Notes: a model not told the origin generated them from the letters alone. A stretch of 48,584 nucleotides of DNA from Chromatiales bacterium (GCA_026982475.1 JALSHB010000170.1:1-48584); one strand, 5' to 3'; shown: positions 37,722 through 45,822, numbered from the stretch's first letter. Made by a program: numbers and translations.

Positions 37722-38267
37722 ATGGCAAACTCACTTTTCGAACAGCTGAAAAAAACCGGCCTGGTGGATGAAAAGAAGGCCAGGAAGGTCAAGCAGGGCC
37801 AATACAAGAACAAGAAACAGAAAGGCAAGAAAGGCGCGCCCGCGCCCCTGGGCGAGGCCACCCTGCTGGCCCGGCAGGCGCTGGCGGAAAAGGCCGAGCG
37901 CGACCGGCAGCTGAACCAGCAGCGCAAGGAAGCGGCCGAGCGCAAGGCCATCGCCGCACAGATCCGCCAGCTGATCCTGACCAACCGCATCGAGCACGGC
38001 GACGGCGACGTGGCCTACCATTTCACCGACGCCACGCTGGTCAAGCGTCTGCATGTCTCGCCCCAGGTGCACGCGCAGCTCGCGGCCGGCCGCCTGGCCA
38101 TCGCCAGGCTGGACGACGGCTACGCGCTGGTGCCACTGGCGGTGGCGGAAAAGATCCGTCAGCGCGACGAACAGTGCATCATCCTGTGCGGCCAGCGTGG
38201 CGACAGCGAGACCCGCGAGGACGATCCCTACGCCGATTACAAGATCCCCGACGACCTGATGTGGTAG
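37722..38267 (+). CDS. DUF2058 (YaiL-type) nucleoprotein-like protein
   Basis: 181 residues. The N-terminus ([20 protein letters not shown]) followed by a very Lys/Gln/Arg-rich helical region and a C-terminal domain ending [15 protein letters not shown] is the full pattern of the DUF2058/YaiL family. Members are described as nucleic-acid- or ribosome-associated, but the function is not established. It stands alone between tRNA-Pro and nfi. Confidence 0.85.
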   Translation: MANSLFEQLKKTGLVDEKKARKVKQGQYKNKKQKGKKGAPAPLGEATLLARQALAEKAERDRQLNQQRKEAAERKAIAAQIRQLILTNRIEHGDGDVAYHFTDATLVKRLHVSPQVHAQLAAGRLAIARLDDGYALVPLAVAEKIRQRDEQCIILCGQRGDSETREDDPYADYKIPDDLMW

Positions 38268-38316
38268 ACCTGAACCGACGGATCCAGGGCAGGCGCATCG
38301 GCGCCCGCACCAGACC

Positions 38317-38976
38317 ATGAAAGCGGCACAACCCATCGACTGGCCGAAAAACGTCGCCGAGGCCCGCGCGATACAGGAGCGGCTGCGCGCCCAGGTGATC
38401 ACCGAAAACGCCCTCGGCACCGTCGACCTCGTGGCCGGCGCAGACGTTGGCTTCGAGAAAAAGGGCACCATCACGCGCGCGGCCATCGCCGTGCTGCGCT
38501 TCCCCCAACTGGATGTCGCCGAACAGGCCATCGCCCGCCAGCCGACCCGCTTCCCCTACATCCCCGGCTATCTGTCCTTCCGGGAGATTCCGGCGCTGCT
38601 GGCGGCCCTGGCCAGACTCGCCACCCCACCCGACCTCATCCTCTGCGACGGCCAGGGCCTGGCCCATCCGCGCCGCTTCGGCATTGCCTGCCACCTCGGC
38701 GTGCTGACAGGGCTGCCCACCATCGGTGTCGCCAAGTCGCGGCTGATCGGCAGCCACGACGAACCCGGCGTGAAAAAGGGCAGCTGGACGCCACTGATGG
38801 ACAAGGGTGACGTCATCGGCGCCGTGCTGCGCACCCGCGACGGCGTCAGCCCGCTGTACGTCTCCGTGGGGCATCGCATCGACCTGCAAACGGCCATCGA
38901 TTATGTGCTGCGCTGCACCACCCGCTACCGCCTGCCGGAAACCACGCGCCGGGCGCACCGGCTGGCGTCGGGCTGA
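38317..38976 (+). CDS. nfi: endonuclease V (deoxyinosine 3' endonuclease)
   Basis: 219 residues. The metal-binding acidic residues D43 (AGADVGF), E90 (LSFREIP) and D111 ([11 protein letters not shown]) are in place, and [11 protein letters not shown] is the family's wedge region. The enzyme cuts DNA one bond 3' to inosine and other deaminated bases. The last codons contain a 20-bp sequence repeated perfectly 816 bp downstream. Confidence 0.96.
   Translation: MKAAQPIDWPKNVAEARAIQERLRAQVITENALGTVDLVAGADVGFEKKGTITRAAIAVLRFPQLDVAEQAIARQPTRFPYIPGYLSFREIPALLAALARLATPPDLILCDGQGLAHPRRFGIACHLGVLTGLPTIGVAKSRLIGSHDEPGVKKGSWTPLMDKGDVIGAVLRTRDGVSPLYVSVGHRIDLQTAIDYVLRCTTRYRLPETTRRAHRLASG
38952..38971 (+). 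repeat. 20-bp direct repeat, left copy (3' end of nfi)
   Basis: GGCGCACCGGCTGGCGTCGG occurs here inside the last codons of nfi and again, without mismatch, at 39768-39787. The two copies bracket the MazF-type toxin-antitoxin module. A repeat made from the 3' end of a gene at the edge of an inserted block is what site-specific or homology-assisted insertion leaves. Confidence 0.8.
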
Positions 38977-39008
38977 TTCTGCGACAATCGCCATCTGCCG
39001 GACAGCAA

Positions 39009-39032
39009 TACCTGAACTCACGAATTCAGGTA
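39009..39032. promoter_or_regulatory. palindrome 1 upstream of the mazF-type module
   Basis: TACCTGAA and TTCAGGTA are exact inverted arms around 8 nt. A second 24-bp palindrome with the same CCTGAA/TTCAGG arms lies 68 bp further on. Paired palindromes ahead of a toxin-antitoxin operon are a common operator arrangement for autoregulation, but REP-like repeats are an alternative. Confidence 0.45.
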
Positions 39033-39076
39033 GTATCTAGTCGTCTGTTTCAGGGTGCTTACGCCCGGCTTTGATT

Positions 39077-39100
39077 ATCCTGAATCCGCGGATTCAGGAT
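39077..39100. promoter_or_regulatory. palindrome 2 (perfect, 24 bp) upstream of the mazF-type module
   Basis: ATCCTGAATCCG followed directly by CGGATTCAGGAT is a perfect 24-bp palindrome. It shares CCTGAA/TTCAGG and the central CG with palindrome 1. It ends 95 bp before the antitoxin start. Confidence 0.5.
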
Positions 39101-39195
39101 GACGGCAAGAGCCTGTTCGGGGACCAGGCATCGGCAACCTGCTCCACGCCGCCAGGGCCTGGCACACCATTGGCTGGACACGAGGAAATTTCATC

Positions 39196-39405
39196 ATGGC
39201 CACAGAACGCGACCACATACATGCGTTGATCGACAAGCTCGAAACCCTGTCACCGGAACGCGTCGCGGAAGTCGAAGACTTTATCGACTTCATCAGGCAA
39301 CGGGATCAGGACCGGCAATTGACACGCGCCGCCACAAAAACCGCCGAGCAAAGTTTTGATCAGGTGTGGAACAACCCGGACGATGCCGTTTATGACGCCC
39401 TTTGA
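39196..39405 (+). CDS. antitoxin of a MazF/PemK-type toxin-antitoxin pair
   Basis: 69 residues, acidic, with a helical N-terminal half (HIHALIDKLETLSPERVAEVEDFIDFI) and a C-terminal tail rich in Asn/Asp (WNNPDDAVYDAL) of the kind that wraps a MazF-type toxin. It does not show a clear SpoVT/AbrB domain, so the DNA-binding mode is uncertain. It overlaps the toxin gene by 14 nt, typical of such pairs. Confidence 0.75.
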   Translation: MATERDHIHALIDKLETLSPERVAEVEDFIDFIRQRDQDRQLTRAATKTAEQSFDQVWNNPDDAVYDAL

Positions 39406-39730
39406 GTTCGGCGACATCATCCTGGTGCCGTTTCCATTCACCGATCAGTCCAGCAGCAAGAAACGTCCGGCGGTGGTAATCAGCTCCGAAGTCTACAATA
39501 CCTCGCGGCCCGACCTGATCATCATGGCGGTGACTTCACAGATCAGGCCGACATCGACCATTGGTGAAGTGATTGTTCAACAGTGGCAAGAAGCGGGGCT
39601 GCTCAAGCCCTCCGCCATCAAGCCCGTCATCACCACCCTCGAAAAAAACCTGGTCATCAAGGCCATGGGACGATTAGGGAAAGGTGACCAAAAAGCATTG
39701 CGGGAAAGCTTGCAAGAGATAGTGGGGTGA
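39392..39730 (+). CDS. MazF/PemK-family endoribonuclease toxin
   Basis: 112 residues from ATG 39392, which overlaps the antitoxin end. The motif FGDIILVPFPFTDQ at the N-terminus and KKRPAVVISS are hallmarks of the MazF fold, in which the Arg of RPAVV acts in RNA cleavage. A mid-protein TSQIRP and C-terminal MGRLGKGD segment are also typical. Such toxins cut mRNA at short sequences when the antitoxin is degraded. Confidence 0.88.
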   Translation: MTPFEFGDIILVPFPFTDQSSSKKRPAVVISSEVYNTSRPDLIIMAVTSQIRPTSTIGEVIVQQWQEAGLLKPSAIKPVITTLEKNLVIKAMGRLGKGDQKALRESLQEIVG

Positions 39731-39767
39731 CATGAAACCCGCCAGCGACTGCCTTCCCCCCAACCCC

Positions 39768-39787
39768 GGCGCACCGGCTGGCGTCGG
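39768..39787 (+). repeat. 20-bp direct repeat, right copy
   Basis: Identical to 38952-38971 in nfi. It ends one base before the stop of the convergent response-regulator gene at 39789. Confidence 0.8.
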
Positions 39788-39788
39788 A

Positions 39789-40964
39789 CTAGCTCCGGTC
39801 TGACCGATCCGGCGCGGGGCAGCGTATGCCCACCACGCTGATGTCATCCTGGCCGTGGCGCTCGCCGAGGTGCGCCTGCAGCGCCGTGGCAACGCGTCCA
39901 CAGACACTCGGCTCGCCCCGCCCGTCGATGGCCATGGCCAGCCCGTCCTCATCAAAGGTGTTTCCCCGCGCATCATCGGCATCCAGCACGCCGTCGGAAT
40001 ACAGCAGCAGCTCCGCGCCGCCGGCCACTTGCAGGATCTCGGTGCGCGCATCGAAGTCGCCTTCACCGACGATGCCCAGCGGTGGCGAGCAGGGCACAAA
40101 GCGGTGGATGATGCCGGCGCTGTCGTCCACCAGCAGCGCCTCGGGGTTGCCGCCGTTCCACACCTCGAACAGCCGGTTGCATTCATCGAAGGCCACCACG
40201 GTGGCGGCGACGAAACGGTCCCGCGGCATCAGCGCGCGCAGCTGCCGGTTCATGGCGGTGACGATGCTGGAGACGCTGTAGCCGGCCTGGGCCATGTCAT
40301 AAAAGGTCTGCGAGACCGGCATCTGCATCAGCGCCGCCGGCAGGCCGTGGCCGGTGGCATCGGCCAGCAGGACGTAGAGGCGGCCATCGAAGGGCCGGGC
40401 GGCGGCCACCAGGTCGCCGCTCATGTGCACGGCGGGCAGGGTCCAGGCCTTGAGCAGGGGGTCGGCGAGGCTGGCGCTGCGGGTGATGCGCGCCATCAGG
40501 CGGGTCGCCAGCAGCATCTCCTGCTCGGCGTTGTCGCGGTAACGCTGCAGCTCGCTGGCGGTTTCTTCCAGCGCCTGCTGCATCTCGGCGATGCGCTGCA
40601 TGGCGGTGATCTTGGCGGCGAGGATCTTCAGGTTGACCGGCTTGGTGAGGTAGTCGTCGCCACCGGCCTCCAGGCCCATGACCTGGTCATCGACGGAGAC
40701 CTTGGCGCTCATGAAGATGATGGGTACCCAGTTTTCATTACACAGGGTGCGGATGCGCCGCGTGGCTTCGTAGCCGTCCATTTCCGGCATCATCACGTCC
40801 ATCAGCACCAGGTCCGGGCGGCATTCCTCGAAACGCGCCACCGCTTGCAGGCCATTGGTGGCGGAAACCGTCTCGTGCCCCATGCGGCGGATGAACTTGT
40901 CGAACAGGCTCAGGTTGACCTCGGTGTCATCCACTACCAGAACTTTCAATGTCTTACCGGGCAC
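39789..40964 (-). CDS. response regulator fused to a PP2C-type (RsbU/SpoIIE-like) Ser/Thr phosphatase
   Basis: 391 residues from a GTG at 40964, chosen because GGAGAGG lies just upstream and a TATAAA hexamer (near 40983) falls between it and an alternative ATG at 41000. A CheY-like receiver comes first, with the phospho-acceptor Asp56 in LVLMDVMMPEMDG, then a coiled-coil linker (about 125-165), then a PPM/SpoIIE phosphatase domain with MSGDLVAAA, LLADATGHGLPAA and the closing GQDDISVVGI metal-binding motifs. Such proteins dephosphorylate anti-anti-sigma proteins. No partner gene is nearby. Divergent from the pilSR unit. Confidence 0.92.
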   Translation of the reverse strand: MPGKTLKVLVVDDTEVNLSLFDKFIRRMGHETVSATNGLQAVARFEECRPDLVLMDVMMPEMDGYEATRRIRTLCNENWVPIIFMSAKVSVDDQVMGLEAGGDDYLTKPVNLKILAAKITAMQRIAEMQQALEETASELQRYRDNAEQEMLLATRLMARITRSASLADPLLKAWTLPAVHMSGDLVAAARPFDGRLYVLLADATGHGLPAALMQMPVSQTFYDMAQAGYSVSSIVTAMNRQLRALMPRDRFVAATVVAFDECNRLFEVWNGGNPEALLVDDSAGIIHRFVPCSPPLGIVGEGDFDARTEILQVAGGAELLLYSDGVLDADDARGNTFDEDGLAMAIDGRGEPSVCGRVATALQAHLGERHGQDDISVVGIRCPAPDRSDRS

Positions 40965-41004
40965 ATACCTCTCCGTATCGTTTATATCCCTGCCAAACAT
41001 AGCA

Positions 41005-41034
41005 CAGACAAAAGCCGCGCCCGATCCGTATAAT
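41005..41034 (+). promoter_or_regulatory. candidate promoter for the pilS unit, possibly leaderless
   Basis: CAGACA (41005-41010) and a perfect TATAAT (41029-41034) are 18 bp apart. Transcription would start at about 41041-41042, at the ATG of the next gene, which has no Shine-Dalgarno. A leaderless transcript is therefore plausible. Confidence 0.5.
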
Positions 41035-41041
41035 CCACCCC

Positions 41042-41269
41042 ATGCCTTTCTTCCGCTTTCTCATTATCGGCCTCGCCGCCTGGCTGGCCATCGCCCTGAT
41101 CCGGCGGCTGTATTTCAAGCCCCGCGCCAGGGCGCCACGGCCGCTGGAACACTACGTCGAAACCGTCGCCTGCCGACGCTGCGGGGTGCACGTCCCGCGC
41201 GAGCAGGCACTGACTCGGGGGGAAGACTTTTACTGTTCTCCACAGCATCGCGATGCCGGCCGTGATTAA
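41042..41269 (+). CDS. small membrane protein with zinc-ribbon-like Cys pair (PP0621-like)
   Basis: 75 residues. One N-terminal transmembrane helix (about 3-22) is followed by a basic stretch and a short domain with CRRCGVHVPREQAL and a later FYCSPQHR, suggesting a Cys3His or Cys4 metal knuckle. A protein of this build commonly lies directly upstream of pilS in gammaproteobacteria, but its role is unknown. Its 3' end overlaps a possible upstream pilS start. Confidence 0.75.
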   Translation: MPFFRFLIIGLAAWLAIALIRRLYFKPRARAPRPLEHYVETVACRRCGVHVPREQALTRGEDFYCSPQHRDAGRD

Positions 41270-41303
41270 GGCCCGGCAAGGCGGGAACCGTAAGGCCAAG
41301 TTT

Positions 41304-42932
41304 ATGTCCGCATTCTCCTCACCCGACAGCCTACCCGGCCTAGATGCCGACCGCATCTGGCGCCCCCTGCGCTATCTGAATCTGTATCGCATCCTGCTGG
41401 CGTCGCTGTTCGTCAGCTCCTATTACTTCGAAACCAATCTGCCGCAGCTGGGCAACCATGACCCGCGCCTGTTCATCGCCGTCAGCATCGTCTATTTGTT
41501 GCTGGCCAGCGTCGCCAGTTTTGCCATCCACTGGCGCTGGCTCAATTTCCAGCACCTGACCTACGGCCTGGTGGTGCTGGACATCATCGCCCTGACCCTC
41601 TTGATGCGCGCCAGCGGCGGCATCGCCTCCGGGCTGGGCATGCTGCTGGTGGTGGCCATCGCCGGCAACAGCCTGCTGTTGGGCGGCCGAACCTCGATCC
41701 TGTTTGCCGCCATCGCCACGCTGGCGGTGCTGGCGGAACAGGTCTATGCGCAGATCTCGCAGACCCTGCCCGCCAATTACACCCAGGCCGGCATCCTCGG
41801 CGCCACCCTGTTTGCCACCGCCTTTCTCGCCCATGTGCTTTCCACCCGCATCCGCGAAAGCGAAGAGCTGGCCGCCCGGCGTGGCGTCGACCTGGCCAAT
41901 CTGGCACAGCTCAACCAGCACGTCATCCAGCGCATGCAGTCGGGCATCATCGTCGTCGATGCGCACAGCCGCATCCGCCTGATGAACGAGTCCGCCTGGC
42001 ACATGCTGGGCCTGCCATCCCGGAGCACCACCACCCGGAGCCTGAAAGTGGTGTCGCCGGAACTGGCCGAACAGCTGGACGCCTGGCGGCATCACACGCT
42101 CAGCGAGCCACGCATCTTCCGCAGCGGCGGGCAGTCCACCGACCTTCTGCCCAGCTTCACCGCCCTGGGCAGCGATGAGCAGGCCGGCACCCTGATCTTC
42201 CTCGAGGATACCGCGCGCATGGCACAGCAGGCCCAGCAGATGAAGCTGGCCTCCCTGGGCCGCCTCACCGCCAGCATCGCCCACGAAATCCGCAACCCGC
42301 TGGGGGCCATCAGCCACGCCGAACAGCTGCTCGCCGAGGCGGTGCCGGACAACCCCTCGGACCGCCGCCTGCTGGAGATCATCCACAGCAACACCACGCG
42401 TGTGAACGACATCATCGAAAACGTGCTGCAGCTCAGCCGCCGCGACCGCGCCAGGCCCGAGGATCTGCCACTCAAGGACTGGCTAACGCAGTTCATCACC
42501 GAATTCACCCTCAGCCAGGGCTGCGCCCCGGAGGACATCAGCATCCACGTCGAGCCCGCCGACATCACCGTGCGCATGGATGCCTCCCAGTTCCACCAGG
42601 TTCTCTGGAACCTGTGCCAGAACGGCCTGCGCTACAGCCGTGACCATCCCCGTCAACCCAGGCTGACACTGCACGGCGGACAACAACCCGGCAGCAGCCA
42701 TGCCGTGCTCGACGTCATCGACCACGGCCCCGGCATCGCCCCGGCGGACGTGCAACACATCTTCGAACCCTTCTTCACCACCGACGCCAAGGGCTCGGGA
42801 CTGGGGCTCTACATCGCCCGGGAACTCTGCGAAGGCAACGGCGCCCGCCTCAGCTATATCGCCGTCCCCACCGGCGGCAGCTGTTTTCGTATAGAATTTG
42901 CCGATACCCGGACATACGCCAGCCAGCCATGA
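41304..42932 (+). CDS. pilS: sensor histidine kinase PilS
   Basis: 542 residues from ATG 41304, which is preferred over 41253 because that would overlap the preceding gene and has no Shine-Dalgarno. Six transmembrane helices (about 28-180) precede a PAS region (about 200-300), a HisKA domain with phospho-accepting H327 in SIAHEIRNPL, and an ATPase domain with N (NLCQNGLRYS), G1 (DHGPGIAP), F (EPFFTTD) and G2 (GSGLGLYI) boxes. It senses pilin level in the membrane in Pseudomonas and controls PilR. Overlaps pilR by 4 nt (ATGA). Confidence 0.96.
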   Translation: MSAFSSPDSLPGLDADRIWRPLRYLNLYRILLASLFVSSYYFETNLPQLGNHDPRLFIAVSIVYLLLASVASFAIHWRWLNFQHLTYGLVVLDIIALTLLMRASGGIASGLGMLLVVAIAGNSLLLGGRTSILFAAIATLAVLAEQVYAQISQTLPANYTQAGILGATLFATAFLAHVLSTRIRESEELAARRGVDLANLAQLNQHVIQRMQSGIIVVDAHSRIRLMNESAWHMLGLPSRSTTTRSLKVVSPELAEQLDAWRHHTLSEPRIFRSGGQSTDLLPSFTALGSDEQAGTLIFLEDTARMAQQAQQMKLASLGRLTASIAHEIRNPLGAISHAEQLLAEAVPDNPSDRRLLEIIHSNTTRVNDIIENVLQLSRRDRARPEDLPLKDWLTQFITEFTLSQGCAPEDISIHVEPADITVRMDASQFHQVLWNLCQNGLRYSRDHPRQPRLTLHGGQQPGSSHAVLDVIDHGPGIAPADVQHIFEPFFTTDAKGSGLGLYIARELCEGNGARLSYIAVPTGGSCFRIEFADTRTYASQP

Positions 42933-44275
42933 CACCGCCCTCACTCGCCCTCATCGTCGACGACGAACCCGACATCCGCGAACTCCTGGAGCTGACCCTG
43001 GGACGGATGGACATCGAGACCCGCGCGGCGGCGGATCTGGCCGAGGCCCGCGAACTGCTGTCACAGCACCGCTTCGACCTCTGCCTCACCGACATGAAGC
43101 TGCCGGACGGCAACGGCATCGAACTGGTCGAGCACATCACCGCCCACCACCCCAAGACCCCGGTGGCGGTGATCACCGCTCACGGCAACATGGAATGGGC
43201 CATCCGCGCCCTCAAGGCCGGCGCCTTCGATTTCGTCTCCAAGCCGGTGGACCTGCACATCCTGCGCAACCTGGTCAACACCGCACTCAAGGTCTCCGAG
43301 AGCCAGCCACGCCTGGACCGCCGCTCGCGCCACGAACTGCTGGGCAACTCCGAGGCCATGCGGCGCACCCGCGCCACCATCGCCAAGGTGGCGCGCAGCC
43401 AGGCGCCCATCTACATCAGCGGCGAATCCGGCACCGGCAAGGAACTGGTCGCCCGCCTGATCCACAACAAGGGACCACGCGCCAACCAACCCTTCGTGCC
43501 CGTCAACTGCGGCGCCATTCCCGACGAACTGATGGAAAGCGAATTCTTCGGCCACAAGAAAGGCAGCTTCACCGGCGCCGTGGCCGACAAGGACGGACTG
43601 TTCCAGGCCGCCGAAGGCGGCACCCTGTTCCTTGACGAGGTCGCCGACCTGCCCCTGCACATGCAGGTCAAGCTACTGCGCGCAATCCAGGAAAAGGCCG
43701 TGCGCCCGGTCGGCTCGGCCACGGAGATCCCGGTCGACGTGCGCATCCTCAGCGCCACCCACAAGAATCTCGCCACGCTGGTCGAAGACGGCAAATTCCG
43801 CCAGGACCTCTACTACCGCATCAACGTCATCGAGCTACACGTCCCGCCCCTGCGAGAACGCCCCGAGGACATCCCCCAACTGGTCGAACACACCCTGGGC
43901 AAGCTAGCCCGGCAGATTGGCATCGACACGCCGAGAATCACCCCCGACGCACAGAAAAGCCTCAACGACTATCCCTTCCCCGGCAACGTCCGCGAACTCG
44001 AAAACATCCTCGAACGCGCCATGACCCTGTGCGAAGACAACACCATCCGCGCGCATGACTTGCAGCTGCGCGCCGCCACCCAAACCGCTCAACCCATGCC
44101 CGGCCCCCTCGACTCCGGCCGGATCCAGCTGGAAGAGCACCTCGGCGAAATCGAGAAAAAGGCCATCCTGCAGGCCCTGGAGCAGACCAGATACAACAAG
44201 ACCGCCGCCGCCAAGCTGCTCGGGCTCAGCTTCCGGGCGCTGCGCTATCGGCTGAAAAAGCTGGGGCTGGACTGA
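42929..44275 (+). CDS. pilR: sigma-54-dependent response regulator PilR
   Basis: 448 residues. Receiver domain with Asp55 (LTDMKLPDG); AAA+ sigma-54 activator domain with Walker A GESGTGKE (165-172), the sigma-54 contact loop GSFTGA (212-217, Ser in place of the usual Ala) and Walker B GGTLFLDEV; C-terminal Fis-type helix-turn-helix (NKTAAAKLLGLSFRALRYRLKKLG). Phosphorylated PilR activates pilin transcription at sigma-54 promoters, two of which are visible downstream. Confidence 0.97.
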   Translation: MTPPSLALIVDDEPDIRELLELTLGRMDIETRAAADLAEARELLSQHRFDLCLTDMKLPDGNGIELVEHITAHHPKTPVAVITAHGNMEWAIRALKAGAFDFVSKPVDLHILRNLVNTALKVSESQPRLDRRSRHELLGNSEAMRRTRATIAKVARSQAPIYISGESGTGKELVARLIHNKGPRANQPFVPVNCGAIPDELMESEFFGHKKGSFTGAVADKDGLFQAAEGGTLFLDEVADLPLHMQVKLLRAIQEKAVRPVGSATEIPVDVRILSATHKNLATLVEDGKFRQDLYYRINVIELHVPPLRERPEDIPQLVEHTLGKLARQIGIDTPRITPDAQKSLNDYPFPGNVRELENILERAMTLCEDNTIRAHDLQLRAATQTAQPMPGPLDSGRIQLEEHLGEIEKKAILQALEQTRYNKTAAAKLLGLSFRALRYRLKKLGLD

Positions 44276-44304
44276 AGACACCACACATCACACCACGCCC
44301 CGAG

Positions 44305-44319
44305 TGACCAAAATTGTCA
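44305..44319. promoter_or_regulatory. possible PilR-binding inverted repeat
   Basis: TGAC and GTCA arms around 7 nt lie 177 bp upstream of the pilA1 -24/-12 site, a normal distance for an enhancer. The 421-bp pilR-pilA1 spacer otherwise shows only AT-rich tracts that could bend. The link to PilR is inference. Confidence 0.3.
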
Positions 44320-44495
44320 CCTTCTGACCTTATGGGCAGCCCACACCCACAGACATCCCCCCTCCCCCAGGCAACACCAGCGCCCCTCAACAACCGTCGA
44401 CAGATAACGAAAAATCTCACAACCGACTGATTTTCCACGAATATCTGCAAAAAACAAGAAGCGCCCGAAAGAGAATTTCGAGGAGTCAAGAATCC

Positions 44496-44510
44496 TGGCA
44501 CGCCCCATGC
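44496..44510 (+). promoter_or_regulatory. sigma-54 (RpoN) promoter of the first major pilin
   Basis: TGGCACG, four bases, then ATGC: GG (44497-44498) and GC (44509-44510) are exactly 10 bp apart. The -24 element is perfect and the -12 element has one change (ATGC for TTGC). It gives a leader of about 175 nt before pilA1. Confidence 0.88.
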
Positions 44511-44696
44511 TTACATCCAAGCAAGTGCAGATTTCCCGTCTTGATCAATCGCCAGGGGATTAAAGGATTTCTGGCAACGACCGTAAAGGGAAGGCGTCAC
44601 CCAACGGCATCACTGGTAAAGACACGCTGGTCAGCACCGGAAAATGCGCGAACGACATCTATTTTGACTATTGAAAACACAGTGGAGGATTCATCC

Positions 44697-45170
44697 ATGC
44701 AGCACATGAAGAGCATTCGCAAGGCCCAACAGGGCTTCACCCTCATCGAACTGATGATCGTGGTCGCCATCATCGGCATCCTGGCGGCCATCGCCATTCC
44801 GGCGTATCAGGACTATGTCACACGCGCCAAGTGGTCTGACAACCTCTCCAGTCTGGCCGCACTGAAAACCGCCATTACCCAATGCCTTAACGACAAGGCA
44901 GGTGCCAGCGGCGACTGTGACTCAGCAGCCGATCTGGCAGATTATGGCATAGCTGCACTCCCGCAACCCAAATATGCAACAGCTGCGGTAACGCTTGGCA
45001 ATGGTGGTGGCACCAACGATGTCAGCATCACCTTTACAGGAACCGCGGAGGTAGGTGGTTATGTATATGCAGCCCAAAGCGCACTGGATGCCAGCGGGAC
45101 CAAGATATCCTTCGCAGCAACTGCTACTGACACCATTCCCGCAAAAATCCTGAAAGCCAACAACCGTTAA
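44697..45170 (+). CDS. pilA: type IV major pilin PilA, first copy
   Basis: 157 residues. ATG 44697 has TGGAGG eight bases upstream and gives a 13-residue leader; an upstream in-frame ATG at 44541 would make an implausibly long one. PilD would cut before [28 protein letters not shown], leaving 144 residues. The only cysteines are C63 and C74 (mature 50 and 61), close to the N-terminal helix, in place of the usual C-terminal disulfide loop. The end reads [13 protein letters not shown]. Forms the pilus shaft; followed by a strong terminator. Confidence 0.96.
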   Translation: MQHMKSIRKAQQGFTLIELMIVVAIIGILAAIAIPAYQDYVTRAKWSDNLSSLAALKTAITQCLNDKAGASGDCDSAADLADYGIAALPQPKYATAAVTLGNGGGTNDVSITFTGTAEVGGYVYAAQSALDASGTKISFAATATDTIPAKILKANNR

Positions 45171-45189
45171 TCAGGAGTGTTGTCACTAT

Positions 45190-45219
45190 AAAACACCCGG
45201 CTTGAATGCCGGGTGTTTT
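45190..45219 (+). terminator. intrinsic terminator of pilA1
   Basis: AAAACACCCGGC (45190-45201) pairs with GCCGGGTGTTTT (45208-45219) around 6 nt, ending in a T-run. It lies 20 bp after pilA1 and separates it from the second pilin. Confidence 0.93.
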
Positions 45220-45283
45220 ACATCAACACTGTCGCCAACGCAGGCTAGATAAATCTTTCAACGACAGCATATAGACCGAAATA

Positions 45284-45298
45284 GGCTAACAGATTGCA
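45284..45298 (+). promoter_or_regulatory. possible sigma-54 promoter of the second pilin
   Basis: GG (45284-45285) and GC (45296-45297) are 10 bp apart; the -12 box TTGCA is perfect but the -24 box reads AGGCTA instead of TGGCAC. It lies 16 bp ahead of the first pilA2 ATG, so the leader would be only a few bases to the first ATG or about 30 nt to the second. Confidence 0.5.
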
Positions 45299-45313
45299 AC
45301 CCACACCAGGACC

Positions 45314-45793
45314 ATGCAAGCGCAGGGCTTGAAAAAAATGGACAAAAGTCAACGGGGACTCACCCTTATCGAGCTGTTGGTCGTCGTCGCTATCATTGGC
45401 ATCCTGGCCGCGATCGCCATACCAACCTATCAAGACTATATCACCCGTTCAAAATGGTCCGATAACATCTCAGCACTTGCATCACTAAAGAGCGCCATAG
45501 CTGAGTGCCTCTCTTTTTCGGCAGGTAACAGCAGCGATTGCGTCACACCTACTCAGCTCAAGCTCCCCGGCGCCACATTACCAACTCCAAAGTATGGATC
45601 AACCGTAACCCTAACCGCAGGCGGCACGCCTGGCGACTATGCGGTCAACATCAGATTTTCAGGAAGCGCAGAGGTCGGAGGCTATATATACTCGGCCACC
45701 AGTACTCGAGACCCTAGCCAAACCAGGCTGTACTATGTGAAAACCTCCGCAGACACCATCCCAACGAAGATCATAAAATCAGGGCGCCGTTGA
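45314..45793 (+). CDS. type IV major pilin, second copy
   Basis: 159 residues from ATG 45314; ATG 45338 (seven-residue leader) is an alternative. Mature sequence begins [28 protein letters not shown], with Leu at position 1. After processing it is 144 residues, the same as pilA1, and the two share YxTRxKWSDN, CL...DC, GSAEVGGYIYS and DTIPxKIxK. C65 and C76 (mature 50 and 61) match the pilA1 pair exactly. The codon use looks less GC-rich than in pilA1, so a different history is possible. Confidence 0.93.
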   Translation: MQAQGLKKMDKSQRGLTLIELLVVVAIIGILAAIAIPTYQDYITRSKWSDNISALASLKSAIAECLSFSAGNSSDCVTPTQLKLPGATLPTPKYGSTVTLTAGGTPGDYAVNIRFSGSAEVGGYIYSATSTRDPSQTRLYYVKTSADTIPTKIIKSGRR

Positions 45794-45801
45794 CCCTGAG
45801 G

Positions 45802-45822
45802 AAAAGGGGACGCTACCCTTTT
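45802..45822 (+). terminator. hairpin after the second pilin
   Basis: AAAAGGG and CCCTTTT (45802-45808 and 45816-45822) pair around the 7-nt loop GACGCTA, 9 bp after the stop, with T-rich 3' side. It probably ends pilA2 transcription. Confidence 0.7.

Noticed and set aside
44541-44696. Longer pilA1 reading frame starting at 44541
   Set aside because: It would give a 65-residue leader before the prepilin cleavage site; the ATG at 44697 has a strong Shine-Dalgarno and a normal leader.
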